Of a stretch of DNA of 64,000 bases, positions 34,301 through 44,311 are shown piece after piece (the first letter of the stretch is position 1; each line of letters starts with the position of its first letter). The position numbers and the translations under genes are program-made. The stretch spans positions 25,230,007 through 25,294,006 of the forward strand of contig NC_087070.1 of NCBI RefSeq assembly GCF_963678635.1. The letters are read 5' to 3'. This DNA is from Symsagittifera roscoffensis. Its lineage: Eukaryota > Xenacoelomorpha > Acoela > Convolutidae. The notes beneath the pieces were generated by a model that was not told the origin of the DNA, did no database searches, and worked only from the letters and a program-made list of their open reading frames with translations.

Positions 34301-35540
34301 GGGCGCCAGCTTTCCACGTTTCTCAGGTGTACGCAGAACTACCGCAGTTTCCCCTTGGTGCTCATGATCACGCATAGCAGTGATAACATTCACATCTGAA
34401 GCCTCTACAGCACCGTTGAGATCTTGCTGAACACTTGGTTCAGTCAGATTATTATTCTCCTCATCAATCAAAATATTTTCATCAAGTTTGGGAAAATCAT
34501 TTTCGGCAGTCGAATCAGATTTACTCCGAGAACTAGCATCTTTCGGATCACCTGCATCCAAGCTTTTGTTATCTTTGCTTTTCGACATATTTTCAGCAAA
34601 CAGAGGAGCTTCGTTGTCAGCTGCATTCTCGACCAAGAAAATTGGAACTTGAGCTGGACATGATTGATCATTCTCTTCATCAGCAGGTTTTGGTGACTCA
34701 TTACTCACGAAGTCTCCAAGATCCAACGCATTAATCAGTCTGCTGTTAGGCGTTTCGACTACACTCAGCGGAGACGCAGCTACAGGAGGCGAAACTCCTA
34801 GTTGCAGAAGGTTTTCATGCATCAGTTCTTTAATTTTCGCTGATTTGGGAAGGTTCGGGGTTTCCCGGAGGGTTTCCATTTCCCAACCAGAAAAACTCTG
34901 GTTGCTGATGTTACTAGTTTTGCTTGCCTCATCGTCCATTTCTGGACTCGATTCTTCTAAAGGGGCGCGGGCGAAGGGAGTTAACCGTCTGCCTCTTGTG
35001 TTTCTTATGCTGCTCCGAGGTCCTTGGGGAGGCGTTACGAATAGAGACAACTCCTGATATCTATCGCCGTCGTACTCGTGGTCAACTTCTTTCAACGAAT
35101 TCATTACACTAACTTCTACAACTAAAGCAACGACAAAAACATCTTAATACTTTTATGGCGCGCTCTACTTTGCTCCATACGAACTAAACAGTTTCAAAAA
35201 TCTAATTTACCGTCTCTCTCTCTGAATAGAAAGAAACACTATTATTTATGTAACTTGATTAAAAATCGTCGAAATTCTCCATTCTAGAACTGTCACTCAC
35301 TCAAAAATATTCATGAAATAAACATTCACCTTCACTCGTACTCGAATCCCGGTGATTGTCAGAAACAGTTTCCCAACTTCTCTGACCAGGTTCCAAAAGA
35401 ACTCGAGAGAAGAGGGTACTCTCTCCGACATTATTTTCATCACAGTCGCTAACGCGACTGGATTTTCTCGTCTTTCTCGCTATTCGAACCTTCTTAGCTT
35501 TGACCTCCTTGATCTGTGGAGTGTCTGCGTGTTTGCTCAT
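22496..35540 (-). CDS. unrecognised nuclear-type protein, six exons, ~668 residues
   Basis: Exons 35330-35540, 34240-35115 (or 35121), 32742-32989, 25354-25490, 24810-25032 and 22496-22807 join with GT-AG borders and matching phases (1,1,0,2,0) to one open frame from ATG to TGA. The protein is mostly disordered. It has many proline-directed sites (VTPPQGP, RLTPFARAP, ESSPEM, RETPNLP, GVSPPVAASP, VETPN, LRTPEKRGK), basic clusters (KKVRIARKTRK, RPKKPKRS), an acidic stretch (DEIEETYEELG) and an Arg/Ser-rich segment. The C-terminal exon is more ordered in look. I recognise no family. A CDK-regulated nuclear or chromosome-associated protein is only an inference from composition. Its introns are loaded with repeats. 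Confidence 0.75.
23217..24104 (+). mobile_element. family B element in intron 5 of the unknown gene
   Basis: 5' end CACAGACGAAGCTGAGCTTC followed by 'actacttgcgatac'. 3' end 'ctcttccttatcgcaagggt' plus AA. The 5' 'cttgcgata' is complementary to the 3' 'tatcgcaag'. The interior repeats 'tcgctcgtcaaa.gacgcaa', 'tgaggcc' and 'tataggccgaaa'. A tRNA-like block lies on the minus strand near 23972-24052 (B-box-like GGTTCGAATC). Confidence 0.65.
24810..25032 (-). CDS. unknown gene exon 5
   Basis: Acceptor TTTGCAG|GTCATC completes the split Ser codon. It continues the Arg/Ser run (SSRRSSRRCRVLVSSCSS), then a Gly run and an acidic segment. The donor CAA|GTTAAA is weak but is the one that keeps phase with exon 6. 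Confidence 0.65.
25354..25490 (-). CDS. unknown gene exon 4 (Arg/Ser-rich)
   Basis: Tandem acceptor AAG-CAG at 25488-25493 (NAGNAG type, one optional Gln). Encodes KMLKSLRKKLFDSIVVSRR and an Arg/Ser-rich tail. Ends in phase 2 at TCATC|GTGAGT. Confidence 0.7.
25652..27420 (+). mobile_element. family B-like elements, at least two starts, in intron 3 of the unknown gene
   Basis: A 5' end at 25652 (CACAGAGACGAAGCGGAGTT, 'tcgcataacttgcgc') and another decayed one near 26765 ('aacgaagcttcgcatcactt'). A tRNA-like block on the minus strand near 26283-26345 has an A-box-like TGGTCTAGTGGTAACG. Repeated phrases 'taagccgacag' and 'gagcagacaa' recur to about 27120. Boundaries are unclear. Confidence 0.5.
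27597..27875. mobile_element. foldback element, ~115-bp inverted arms
   Basis: The left arm (about 27597-27715) and right arm (about 27750-27875) are inverted copies: 'catTGGTTTGGTT' with 'AACCAAACCAatg', 'GGTGCGCTCTGCC' with 'GGCAGAGCGCACC', 'GTTAATTTTAGGGG' with 'CCCCTAAAATTAAC'. The loop is ~35 bp. No coding content. Confidence 0.85.
28020..29215 (+). repeat. TTTA-rich tandem array, ~290-308-bp units
   Basis: The marker 'tcaggtgtgttttgtttatt' occurs at 28435, 28743 and 29032, with a variant ('tcacgtgttttg') at 28146. Spacing is about 289, 308 and 289 bp, so roughly 3.5 copies. Each unit contains runs of (TTTA)n and the phrase 'tatgggtctgtttgtttggt'. The long Ile/Tyr/Phe/Leu ORFs across it are composition artefacts. 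Confidence 0.9.
29591..29691 (+). pseudogene. ubiquitin-specific protease N-terminal fragment (exon or relic)
   Basis: The frame reads MEPFRPTGIANDDNSCYLNS then VLQLLLNSDIAKF. GIAND-DNSCYLNSVLQ is the Cys-box of USP deubiquitinases, with the catalytic Cys and following Tyr/Leu/Asn present, although the usual 'G-N' before the Cys is D-N. A possible donor (TTTTG|GTGTAT) follows. No His-box exon was found in the window. It is antisense inside an intron of the unknown gene, so a fragment captured by a mobile element or a retro-copy is as likely as a live gene. Confidence 0.5.
30808..31205. mobile_element. hAT-type MITE with 8-bp target-site duplication
   Basis: Ends are CAGGGGCGGATTTAGG and, inverted, CAGGGGCGGATCTAG. 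It is flanked on both sides by the identical octamer GATGAAAA (30800-30807 and 31206-31213), the 8-bp duplication typical of hAT transposition. The interior has G and C homopolymers. A second copy of the 5' end (gaaaacaggggcggattt) starts about 30847. No transposase. Confidence 0.93.
31331..32141 (+). pseudogene. broken ORF, unrecognised, two apparent frame changes
   Basis: Three consecutive frames give a continuous, globular-looking protein: KPNKEHVKDLLNTYKTFLRT..., then SNIVAAALIQENQRESKRTT, then EFYESSIYEDNLYLPSKTK... and LIAKYSPEVATDKKKVMRVY up to the TGA at 32139-32141. The shifts near 31520 and 31617 could be frameshifts or very small introns. I do not recognise the family. It lies antisense in intron 3 of the unknown gene, downstream of the USP-like fragment. 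Confidence 0.45.
32441..32490 (+). repeat. two copies of GCAGAGCGCA
   Basis: 'tcggcagagcgcacgaa' and 'actgcagagcgcaggta' repeat the core of the foldback element arms 4.7 kb to the left. They may mark the far end of a related or composite insertion. Confidence 0.5.
32742..32989 (-). CDS. unknown gene exon 3 (acidic)
   Basis: Acceptor TTTTTAG|CTCCG; donor AAG|GTGTGT. Encodes an acidic stretch (DEPIDEIEETYEELGAV) and a Gln-rich end (EEQQQSTALSLEKQKQNK). Confidence 0.7.
33083..34151 (+). mobile_element. family B element, best-preserved copy, nearly filling intron 2 of the unknown gene
   Basis: The 5' end CACAGAGGCGAAGCTGAGCT contains the perfect hairpin GCGAAGCTGAGCTTCGC and is followed by 'actacttgcgata'. 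The 3' end is 'ctcttgctatcgcaagggta' plus A, itself a hairpin (CTTGC/GCAAG) and complementary to the 5' subterminal motif. Two internal copies of the 'ctcgtc..gacgcaatgtgagg' block and a (CA)n run at 33487-33503. It takes up about 1.07 of the 1.25 kb intron. Confidence 0.7.
34240..35115 (-). CDS. unknown gene exon 2 (largest, disordered)
   Basis: About 292 codons, open throughout. Two in-frame acceptors six bases apart (TTTAG at 35122-35126 and TGTAG at 35116-35120) could add or drop two residues. It ends in phase 1 at AACT|GTAAGT. Rich in S/TP sites, with a basic RPKKPKRS motif near its end. Confidence 0.8.
35330..35540 (-). CDS. unknown gene exon 1 (start ATG at 35540)
   Basis: Starts MSKHADTPQIKEVKAKKVRI, basic and lysine-rich, then SSRVSDCDENNVGEST. 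Ends in phase 1 at GAAG|GTGAAT. Confidence 0.7.
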
Positions 35541-36404
35541 ATTTAGTAAAGTCGAATTTACAAATCTAGCCTATATATACAACTATTATCTGAAATAAAA
35601 AAGAGAACAGTTAAAAATATAGCTCAACAATCCAATGCAGTAACCGAGAATGCTCGCTTCTTTGTCAACTGTTTTCAATCACCGAGATTTATTCTTGAGT
35701 ACGGTCGACTAAACCTTAAATTTATCGGTGCTATCGGAAGCAGCGGCTTACATCAACTCATAAATTAGCCAACCAGTAGAGGATCTGCCTGCGAGACGTG
35801 TTAGGTCACATGATAAAAAGAGTGTTAATGTAAACCACTGATTGACAATCAAACCTCCAAATATTTTAAAGCTATAAATCACAAAACCAAAGTAGCCGAG
35901 TCAAAACATTGCACTTTGACGCATGACTTACAGGAAGATGCATCGCTAGAACAGAGCCTTTCAAAAACTAATTGGGATCAAAACAATTAAATTGCAATTA
36001 ATTGATAACAAAAAATATTGTAGTTGATTGGCAACAAAATAATTAAATTGCAATTAAGTGCAATTAAAGGGAAAAAGTTTCAATTCTCGTTGGCGCTCGC
36101 GTCCACTGTTGCTTCGTTCCAAATTCGATGGTTGAATTTCAGAAACAACTGCATTTCCAGATTAATGTCATTGTAGGTCATTGTTGACAACCGTCAAAAC
36201 AAATAATGGATTTATTTACACACGCCACTTCAGTGTTTTCCCACGCCCTTCTGTTTTTTCCAGGTATCAACCACGTAGTGTGGCCTTGTTTCACCAAAAT
36301 AGAGACTCCAATTAATTACAATTAATTGGTTTATAAAAATTTTAATTGAAATAATTGGAGGTCTTACAATTTTCATCAATTAATTTATGGAAGCTAGTCA
36401 CCTC
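35541..36404. other. upstream region of the unknown gene, with AATTG-rich patches
   Basis: It should hold the promoter of the minus-strand gene. Between 35985 and 36070 and near 36305 there are many overlapping CAATTAATTG/CAATTAA words, some palindromic. No coding exon is seen. Confidence 0.4.
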
Positions 36405-37640
36405 AAAATCTCCTCGCCCTCAAAACAGACACACAAACAACAACAAAAAAAATAATCTTTGCGCTTATCAAACGACACAATATGAGGCCACTAAGCCGAT
36501 TTGGTAAATGAAAAAAAAAGAAAATTTGATAAATCGAGTTGAACACAGCCAACTAAACATGAAAAATTTCGAAAAGGATGGATATTTAAAAAAAATAACG
36601 AGCTCAAAATATGTTTTTATTTTTGCAGTATTTCAACAAAGAGGCGAAGCTTCGCTTCACAAACACTAGCGGGAACACGACAAAAAGCAGCTCTGTAAAG
36701 TGCAATAAGAAAAATTAGAAAGTAGCCTCGCGAATTAGTAAAAATTAGTCTGCATCTCGGCTTTGAACCTGCTATCAAGAAATTATGAAACACACACATT
36801 AACCAAGGACGCTATAGTTCCAGAATGCTAGAGGCATAGTTCCAGAATGACACTAAAGCCATAGTTCCAGAAACAAAAAAATTTGGCTAAAACAAAAAAT
36901 ATTGAAATAAATTACATGTTAGCTTGAAATTAGCAACAAATCGAAAGGGTGAAAACAAAAAAGTTTAAAAATCTCAGATATTTGTGGTTAAAATTAGCAA
37001 ATGCTTATTAAAAAAAAAACGTTTTGCTTGGCTAATTTTTTAAGACTTTAACTAATGACCTGTAGGACACATTTGATAATCTGATCATTTTGTACGGGTG
37101 CCGGATATCAAGCCGACGGGACTTCAAGCCGAACATTTTGTCAAAAAGTTGTGAAATATGGTTAATTTGAAAACTGTTTTGGAGAATTTCTCAATTTCAT
37201 GCGCTTTCTTTACAAGTTAATGGCTTTTTCATAATTTTTAAGCCTCTTATTGATGTTTAGGAATAATAAAAATCAAAATATTGTCAAAGGTTTTTTCAAG
37301 TGTGTAAATTAAGCATCTCAAAATCCGGCTGATCTAATTATCTCATGTCACTCTCAAGTGGTGCATTGTTATGAGGAACGCTCATTATGAACAAAACTTG
37401 CCTAAATTTTTGAAACTAAACAATTTTAGAATTTTGAGTTGCTTGTGAAGTTAAAAATTTGGCTCGAAGTCCCTTCGGCGTGAAGTCTCGTCGGCTTGTT
37501 GTCCTAGACCCATTTAGTACATTAGTTAATAACTTTCAAACCTGAAGATGCACAAAAATGATCGAAAACGTTTCTTGAATTTGTGCGAAAATGTTCTCAA
37601 ATTATTTAGATAAATAATAAAACCCCAAGGCGTTGAGCCA
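36405..37640 (+). repeat. repeat C, copy 1: candidate Penelope-type terminal (pLTR-like) region
   Basis: Begins near 'cgccctcaaaacagacacac', has 'ggcgaagcttcgcttcac', a tRNA-like block around 36757-36815, and the repeated phrase 'catagttccagaa'. It ends with the motif CCTGAAGATGCACAAAAATG then ATCGAAAACG at 37541-37570. The same order occurs at 40325 and, shortened, at 41640. In all three places it is followed by Penelope-related sequence. Confidence 0.5.
37541..37572 (+). ncRNA. hammerhead-ribozyme-like motif (candidate)
   Basis: CTGAAGA followed by a short insert and CGAAAACG resembles the CUGANGA...GAAA core of hammerhead ribozymes, which are known to occur in Penelope-like elements. Stem III and the cleavage site are not convincing by eye. 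A matching motif lies next to the intact element at 61234-61265. Confidence 0.4.
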
Positions 37641-37659
37641 GATCATAAACAGTTTCTCC

Positions 37660-40320
37660 TACAAATGGTCGTAACTTTGATCTTCCGCTGTGTTAAGAGG
37701 AAAACTCTAATGATTATTCAAAGATTTGTTTATTCTACCATGTTAGAATTGAACTGGTTTTTATTGCAGCGGCCAGATCTCTCTACCACAGCCTGCAGCA
37801 CCTTAGCGACCCAAAAAAGAACCATTACTTCCCATAATATCGGCAATTCCGGACTTCTCCTTCAACACGATCACCTCGAACCATCAAAAACCTCGTAAAC
37901 CTTCTGTTCAACTCTAACGGATAAACCTCATGTGGTGTTGTGGCTCGATTAATAACAATATCAACAGCCACCGCACGAAAAACTACAGAGCTTGCACAGC
38001 AGAGGAATTGACAGAAATCTTGAAGACACTGACAAATATCAGCTCAATCGTATATTGCCATAGAAATGCTACCCCAGATATCAAGAACCAGCTGATCAGC
38101 TCGGGTATTATTTTCATTCCTGTTACGAGGCTTCTGATCTCAGAGGAAGAGAGGAACGCAGCTGATGAACGAGTATCAGGCACTACAACAAGGCGTTCAG
38201 ATGCAGCTTAAGTCTCTAAAGAATGTTTTCGAATACCAATACAACCTGCCGGCTGTTTTGACGAAGCTTTGTTCAAACACGAAAAAAGAAGCCGCAAACA
38301 AGAACGGCGACAAAGGAAGACTGGTGGATAGGAGCATGGAAACTGTTGGGGGCACTGACGAGGAGCCTTCAACGGAGAGGGTGAGTTAAAATTGAGTTAT
38401 TTATGCTGCTTAGTGTCACGTGAGATTTAATCCTCGTGGCAAGCAAAACAATGAGCACAATTTTAGTCCCACCTCCAGCAAATTATTTGGAAAAAAGTCC
38501 GCGATTTGTCTCAATAGTTGTTAATTTTATCACTTGCCAACAACGCATTAAATTTTGTAGAGTTTGTCTAGAAAACTATTTAATACCTGATTTTTGAGGT
38601 TCCGGAAAGAGCACTCGCGGACCAAGCCGTACACAGTCTTCAGACAAAACTTCTGAAAACGGAGAACAAGAAAGCAAGAACATATGAGAAAAAGTCGAGG
38701 GCAATCTAGAAAAAGGCTAGAGGGGTAGATGAGAAGCTTTGACCTTCAGTATTGAAATAAATACGTCTCAGAAATAAATAAGTGAGTAACGACAGTTAAA
38801 GGGACAAATCAAATGAAAATTAAAAAGCTATTGGGAAAGCAAGATCGACCCCTAGGGAAGCAAGGTGAGGGATCGGTAGAAGCTCGTGATGATATTGCTT
38901 TACCAGATTGGAATCAACTGGTTTTTCTTTAGGGTCGGTCAGCGATAAATGTAATGAGACTCACTTTCTTGCCGAAATTGATACCTTTCTTTCGGATCAC
39001 AGAAGTCGAAAAGTTCCTGGGGAGGCCCTTACTGATACTAGGCAGTGGCAAAAGCCTATGCTAAAAGGGTGAAACAAACACTGTCTGACAGGGGCGTTGA
39101 GAAAGCCCGAAAGCATCTGAAGAGTAATGGATGGGTTGCGGTATCGTATGACAAGGTCGTTAATTTTTAAGTAATGAGCAAGAATACCTGCGAAAACAAG
39201 CTATCGGATTTCTTAGATTCAAACCAATTCAGCGAAAGAAAAGGAACAAGTGATTCGATTTTGATTAAGAGCAAAAAACATCAATAACTGTTGGCTATGA
39301 GGAAAAGAGACGAAATAAGTGAGAATCTTTACTCAAGGATGAGGTCTATGGGGGGCAGGCCGCCAGGCTTTATGGGTTGGCAAGGATACACAAAAAGAAT
39401 ACCTCATTGAGACCGGTCTTCTCATTGCCTGGTAGCTCCTATTATAACCTGAACAAGGTTCTTGCCTTTTTTGAGAAAAATGAGAGCGCAAACATCAAAA
39501 CCAACTCAGTAGAAGCGAGAGAAATCTTAGAGAGTATTAGTCTTGAGCCCAATGAAAATGTGAAATCTCTACAGGTGAAGAGTTCGTATACAAAAGTACC
39601 ACTCATAGAAGCAATAGACATGAGCATGATGAACCACCATCGGTTGCTGGAAAAACCATGAAAAAACTGTTGAATATAGCAGTTAGTCAAGTCTAATTCA
39701 AGTGCTATGAAACATGGTACGTTCAGAAAGATGGTTTAGGAAAAGGGCATCTCTTGACAAAATGTCTGCAAACTTATTGATGAAGCAGTACGAAGCTGCA
39801 CTAAGGAGGGATATTCTTCAATTGTTCATGCCCAAAAAGGATCTTAATGGAACAAATCCCGAGTGCAACAGGAAGGTCACGTACAGGTCAAAAATTGTAG
39901 AATGAGAAAGCTGTTTGAACTGGCGTCTTTTCAAATTCGGTGATTTATCAGATGATGAGCGTCAAAATAAAGGTGAAACCGTCTTATACTGTCGAAATTG
40001 CATCGCGATAAGGGAGAAAAAACAAATCAGTTCAGCAAGCTAAACTTTTTCTCAGTTACGTTGATGATATGGGTAGGAAAGTGAAGGGTGATCCTAAAGA
40101 GGTCTTGCGCGCAGCAAAGTACACCATCCCATTTTATAGTTAACAAAGGAGACATCCAACAAATCTGTGAAGCTATCATTTTTGAATTTACAAATTAATA
40201 TTGACCCAAACGGGGAGGTAACTGCGAATGGTATCAGTAACCAACAAACACAGGTACAATAAGAAATTTTGGAAGTTGCACCCCTCTTCGGTACAAGAAA
40301 AGTGTTATTCAAGATTGTGC
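37660..40320 (+). pseudogene. Penelope-like retroelement, decayed copy (ORF1-like region and RT)
   Basis: The region 37930-38390 encodes an ORF1-like piece (SSIVYCHRNATPDIKNQLIS...). From about 38890 the frame follows the intact element at 61531-63855 through its N-terminal part, then RPVFSLPGSSYYNLNKVLAF, the motif A region (decayed), 'RKVTYRSK' plus a damaged zinc finger (ESC.NW, LYCRNC), and VDDMGRKVKGD. Many stops and shifts. It breaks off near 40320, where repeat C starts. Confidence 0.8.
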
Positions 40321-40324
40321 TGGA

Positions 40325-40986
40325 CACCTTAAAATCCCCTTACCCTCAAACAGACACGAACACGGAAAAGTTTTGCTCCTGAAACGACACAAAATGAAAA
40401 AAAGAAGGTTTGAGAAATCGAGTTGGTAAAGTTACAGCCAATTAAACAAGAAAAATTTGAACAGGATGGATACTAAAAAAACTATCTAGCTCTTTAATTC
40501 TCTAGCAGTTTCGCCTCCCAAGCACTAGCGAGAACACAAAAAGCAGCTCTATAAAATGCAAAAGGAAAAATAGAAATAAGTCTCGAATTGGGATAAATTT
40601 GCCCACGTCCCAGATTCGAACCTGCGACCTAGAGATTATGATACACACGCACCAGCCACAGACGCTATAGTTCCAGAATGCCAGAGTAATAGTTCCATAA
40701 GGACACTAAAGCTATAGTTCCGGGATCGTAAAATTTCGGCAAAAACAAAAAATAGAAAGAACTTACAGCATAAAATCAGCAACAAATCGATAACTTAAAA
40801 ATGAAAAAGCTTAAAACTTTCAGAATATTGTGGTGAAGTTTATAATGTGGTTACATCAAAATTCTTCCATAATTTTAGTAGTAATTGAGATGTTTTGATT
40901 GGAGAAGATCATTTTTTAATCATTTTGTTTATATTAGTTTAGAATTTTAAAAATTGAAGATGCACAAAAATGTGCTAAAATGTTTG
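40325..40986 (+). repeat. repeat C, copy 2
   Basis: Same order of parts as copy 1: 'taccctcaaacagacacgaa', 'cgcctcccaagcactagcga', a tRNA-like block on the minus strand near 40605-40672 (TGGCTGGTGCG and GGTTCGAATC), 'tatagttccagaatgcc', and a decayed 'ttgaagatgcacaaaaatgt' end at 40953. Confidence 0.6.
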
Positions 40987-41550
40987 CTGAATTTACAAGT
41001 TTAACGCATTCTCAAGGACAGAGTGAGTTTTGGATGGTATCAAAAACCAGCAGATACAGGTACCATCCAAAACTTCAGTATGAGTTGTGCCACCTTCAGT
41101 ATAAAACGAAAGTAATTGAAGGAACTGATCACCAGAGTACCTCTACATGGGAAGCTTTGATCAGGCAATAAAAATCAACCGTACACAGTGGTTGGACAAC
41201 CAGTATCCAAAAAACTGATCGTCTTGGGTTGCGTCTCATGCCCTCGAAAATATCATACGGGAGAATATTAACATCAGAAGCAAGGTTCACACTCAGAGTT
41301 CTTCTAGCATTAAGTACGTACCACCCATGCTGATTATTCAATATCGAAGTAACTCATTCAGACTTTTGCAAAAAAATTTTGGATATCAACGTTGCGCTAT
41401 TAGTGTTCACGACGCGCAAAATAAAAACATGTTTACATACATAAAAAACAACTCTTTCGAGTGAACTAAAACCCGAAGTGGTATCAAAATTAGAATGTAG
41501 TGGATGCAAAACATTTATGTTAACCAATCGGTCAGATATCTAACCACTAA
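40987..41550 (+). pseudogene. Penelope-like retroelement, 3' part of a second decayed copy
   Basis: Frames follow the intact element from the 'SWYQKPTDTG' region onward: RYRYHPKLQYELCHLQYKTK, VIEGTDHQSTSTWEALIRQ, then pieces matching the linker, and finally LECSGCKTFMLTNRSDI, which matches SCSGCTSTYVGQTVR of the GIY-YIG domain. It overlaps by about 35 codons with the end of the copy left of repeat C, so it is a separate truncated copy. Confidence 0.75.
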
Positions 41551-41639
41551 GCTTTAGGCGCATGGTAAAGCGGATACTCCAGACGGGTAACATCTGGAAC
41601 TCTGTGGAGGTGATAGTTTGAGCTCAGATTAAGTTGGAT

Positions 41640-42065
41640 GATCATTTACCTGGCCACTAGCAATAAAACGTTATTAACGCTAAAGCGTTGGATATTAGGA
41701 ATAAGAAGCCAGGAACCAAAACATGCGACAAACTTAGAAGCAGGGAGCTTACATTGAAGCTCAAATTCCAAAATCGAAAAAAATTGACTAAACAAAATAA
41801 TTAAAAAACTGACATGTTAGCTTAGCATTAATTTCTAAACGTAAGCTGTAAAACTAAGAAATTGGGAATAAGAAAGAAGTCCTGGAAAAAAGTTGGCGGG
41901 ATCTTTCAGAATTGATTGCACAATATATATTATATAAGGATTAGATAAATTATTTTTATGAATATTGCTTTGACACTTTTTAATGAGTTTTGATCATTCA
42001 ACAAATTAGTTAGCTTTTAAAACCTGAAATATGCCCAAAACGTTTGATTATTTTACAATTTTAAC
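41640..42065 (+). repeat. repeat C, copy 3 (shortened)
   Basis: Ends in 'attagttagcttttaaaacc', 'tgaaatatgcccaaaacgtt', aligned with the ends of copies 1 and 2. The left limit is unclear. Confidence 0.45.
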
Positions 42066-42231
42066 TTGATCAATCTGTTCAAGTTTTCTGATACACAAAG
42101 ACGACAAGCCAACATACATATGGGCTTTCTACAATGGGTCGTATTTTTTTTGTTTGTTTGTAACAATTTTCTTCATTTGGTTTTTTACATTTTTAAATCA
42201 TGTTGGGGTCACGACGTGATAGGCAATACGA

Positions 42232-43200
42232 TTGCCAGCCACTGCACGAATAATTGAAAATCCTGCTCTTTTGATTGAAATAACAGAGGAGCAAAACACC
42301 ACCGAAGTTATTTATTGTCAGAGAAGTGGCATAACTGACATCAAGTGTCATTTGATCAGCACGGAAATTCTTGTGTTACCCATCATGAAATTTTTGATAT
42401 CGAAAAAGAGGCTAGCCGAACCAGAGCTTCTGGAGGGTTACCGGAAACTTCGTCAGGACAGCGACATGGAACTGAAATCTCTGAGAGTTGTATTGAAATA
42501 CAAGAATAACATCTAAGCGGTTCTCTCTAAACTTCAATCCAACACAAAGAAGAATTTTTTTGGACCAATCAGTCTACTTGCTTGTTTCAAATAAAATTTC
42601 TCAGAACAGAGATAAACAAGGCCAGGGCAGACGCGAAAAACATCTCAATCAAACTAGATAAGACAGGAGGCGCGTTACATAGGATTTATGCCTTCAGAGT
42701 AAACGAGGATTTATGCCTTCAGCAGTAAGATACTCAACACTCAGAAAAGCAACTACGGTAGTTAAATAGGAAGCTGGAAAAGTTCGCTGAAAAGCAGGAG
42801 TGACCATTAGGTCTGAACAAAGGGAGATCGATGACAACCCTTGATGACATAGAGTTAATATATTAAGTTGACTGCTGGAATAAATGATCAAATAAACAGA
42901 AATTATAAATAAAAAACAAAACAGGAGATAGCGATTGTTTCACTTGACGCAGAAACTTTTCTGGATAAAATGCTGAATGACAGGAAAATTAGCTTGCCAA
43001 ATTTTAGTCCGAAAAACGTGTACAGAAAGTTTGACAAATGAGTCACCGTTCTGAGACACCTTAAGACCTCGACGACCTGGAAACTCCTAGATGCCGACGA
43101 ATGTTGCACCTAGATGCAGACGAATAAAATTGAGCAAATGAGGAAAGCTCAAAAAATATAAATCTTAAGGCAAAATACATTCGGAAACCTGTTAAACATA
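42232..43200 (+). pseudogene. Penelope-associated ORF1-like fragment
   Basis: TTEVIYCQRSGITDIKCHLI, STEILVLPIMKFLISKKRL and MELKSLRVVLKYKNN align with 37930-38280 (SSIVYCHRNATPDIKNQLIS, VTRLLISEEE, QLKSLKNVFEYQYN). The frame is broken by stops, and later pieces (EIAIVSLDAETFLDKMLNDR) have no partner I could place. The function is unknown. Confidence 0.55.
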
Positions 43201-43500
43201 GCCAACAGACGGCTTGAAAAAATAATATTGAACTCCAGGAAAAAGAAATAATGATCAAAATATTGTAGGCATTGTTTTTCAGTTTGAAAAATAAGCTAAC
43301 CATTTTGAGGATTATTTATAATTCAGTTTATTATTTCCGCTTAAGTAAAATCTTCGTCTATAGTTTGAATTTCTAAGCTACATTGCTTTTTGCTTAAACT
43401 GGCAAAAATAAAACTGAACCTTCGTGTGCTTCCAAAACTCAATTTACATTTCGACAACCATATTTATAATTGATATTTGTCATACGGTTGAAAAGTTTAC

Positions 43501-43700
43501 ACAGAGGCAGAGCTGCACTTCGCAAACCATAGCCAGAACACGACAAAAAAGCAGCTATATATATTGATATAAAAAATCGAAATAAGCCTGGAATTTGTAA
43601 AACTTTGCTACGTATCGGATTCGATCCTGCAACCTCGAGATTTAGAGCCGCGCGTACTGCCCGCTCGGCCACGAACGCTTAACAAACGACAAACACTAGT
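43501..43700 (+). mobile_element. short family B-like element with a well-formed tRNA-like block
   Basis: Starts CACAGAGGCAGAGCTGCACT. On the minus strand, 43607-43681 reads like a class II tRNA head: TTCGTGGCCGAGCGGGC (perfect A box TGGCCGAGCGG), then GCTCTAAATC in the anticodon area, and GGATCGAATCC (B box). A proper acceptor stem is not evident, so this is a tRNA-derived repeat and not a tRNA gene. Confidence 0.55.
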
Positions 43701-43800
43701 CACAAATAAAGCAGCTACATATGCTTATTAATTGCCAATGCGATGCAGCAAGAGAGGAGCCAACTACAAATAGACACAATTTTGCAAGTAGTAATTTGGA

Positions 43801-44311
43801 CACAGAGGCGAAGTTGCACTTCGCATACACAAGCAAAAATATGACCGAAAACGCTACTGGGAAAAACTGAATGAGTAAAACTTTGAGTATACTAAATATC
43901 TTAAGTGACGCACGCCAACTATGAGTCACATAATTGCTAAGTGACACAAGGCAATTATGACGCATTAGCAGAACCAGTCAATTTGAAAAAAAATTACCAA
44001 CTAACATACCTCAATTTATAGAGCGGACGCATTTAACTTTAAACGAAAAAGTTCATTAAAAACATGCAACCCTGCTGAGGTTCGAACTCTCTTATTTTGC
44101 TGCTGGTCTCCTTCCCTACCTCTACGCTACAGAGCCATGACACCTTGAAGCTAAAGTGCAATATGTAATATAATAATGTGTGTTAATATCCTTAGCAATT
44201 GCCGTACTTAATCGCTGGTTATTGATCTTATATCACATTCAACACTAATATTTACAACTTAGCTTGGAAAAAAAGAGAGTTCATAGTATCACACAAGCTT
44301 TGCTTGTGTAA
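43801..44311 (+). mobile_element. family A element, copy 4
   Basis: 5' end CACAGAGGCGAAGTTGCACT then 'tcgcatacacaagc' (hairpin GCGAAG/CTTCGC). 3' end is the hairpin ACACAAGCTTTGCTTGTGT plus AA. tRNA-like block in reverse, 'gaggttcgaactctc' to 'ctctacgctaca'. It has its own flanks, so it is an independent insertion. Confidence 0.7.

Noticed and set aside
43607-43681. Possible functional tRNA gene
   Set aside because: A and B boxes are good, but the acceptor stem does not close and it lies inside a repeat; called a tRNA-derived block.
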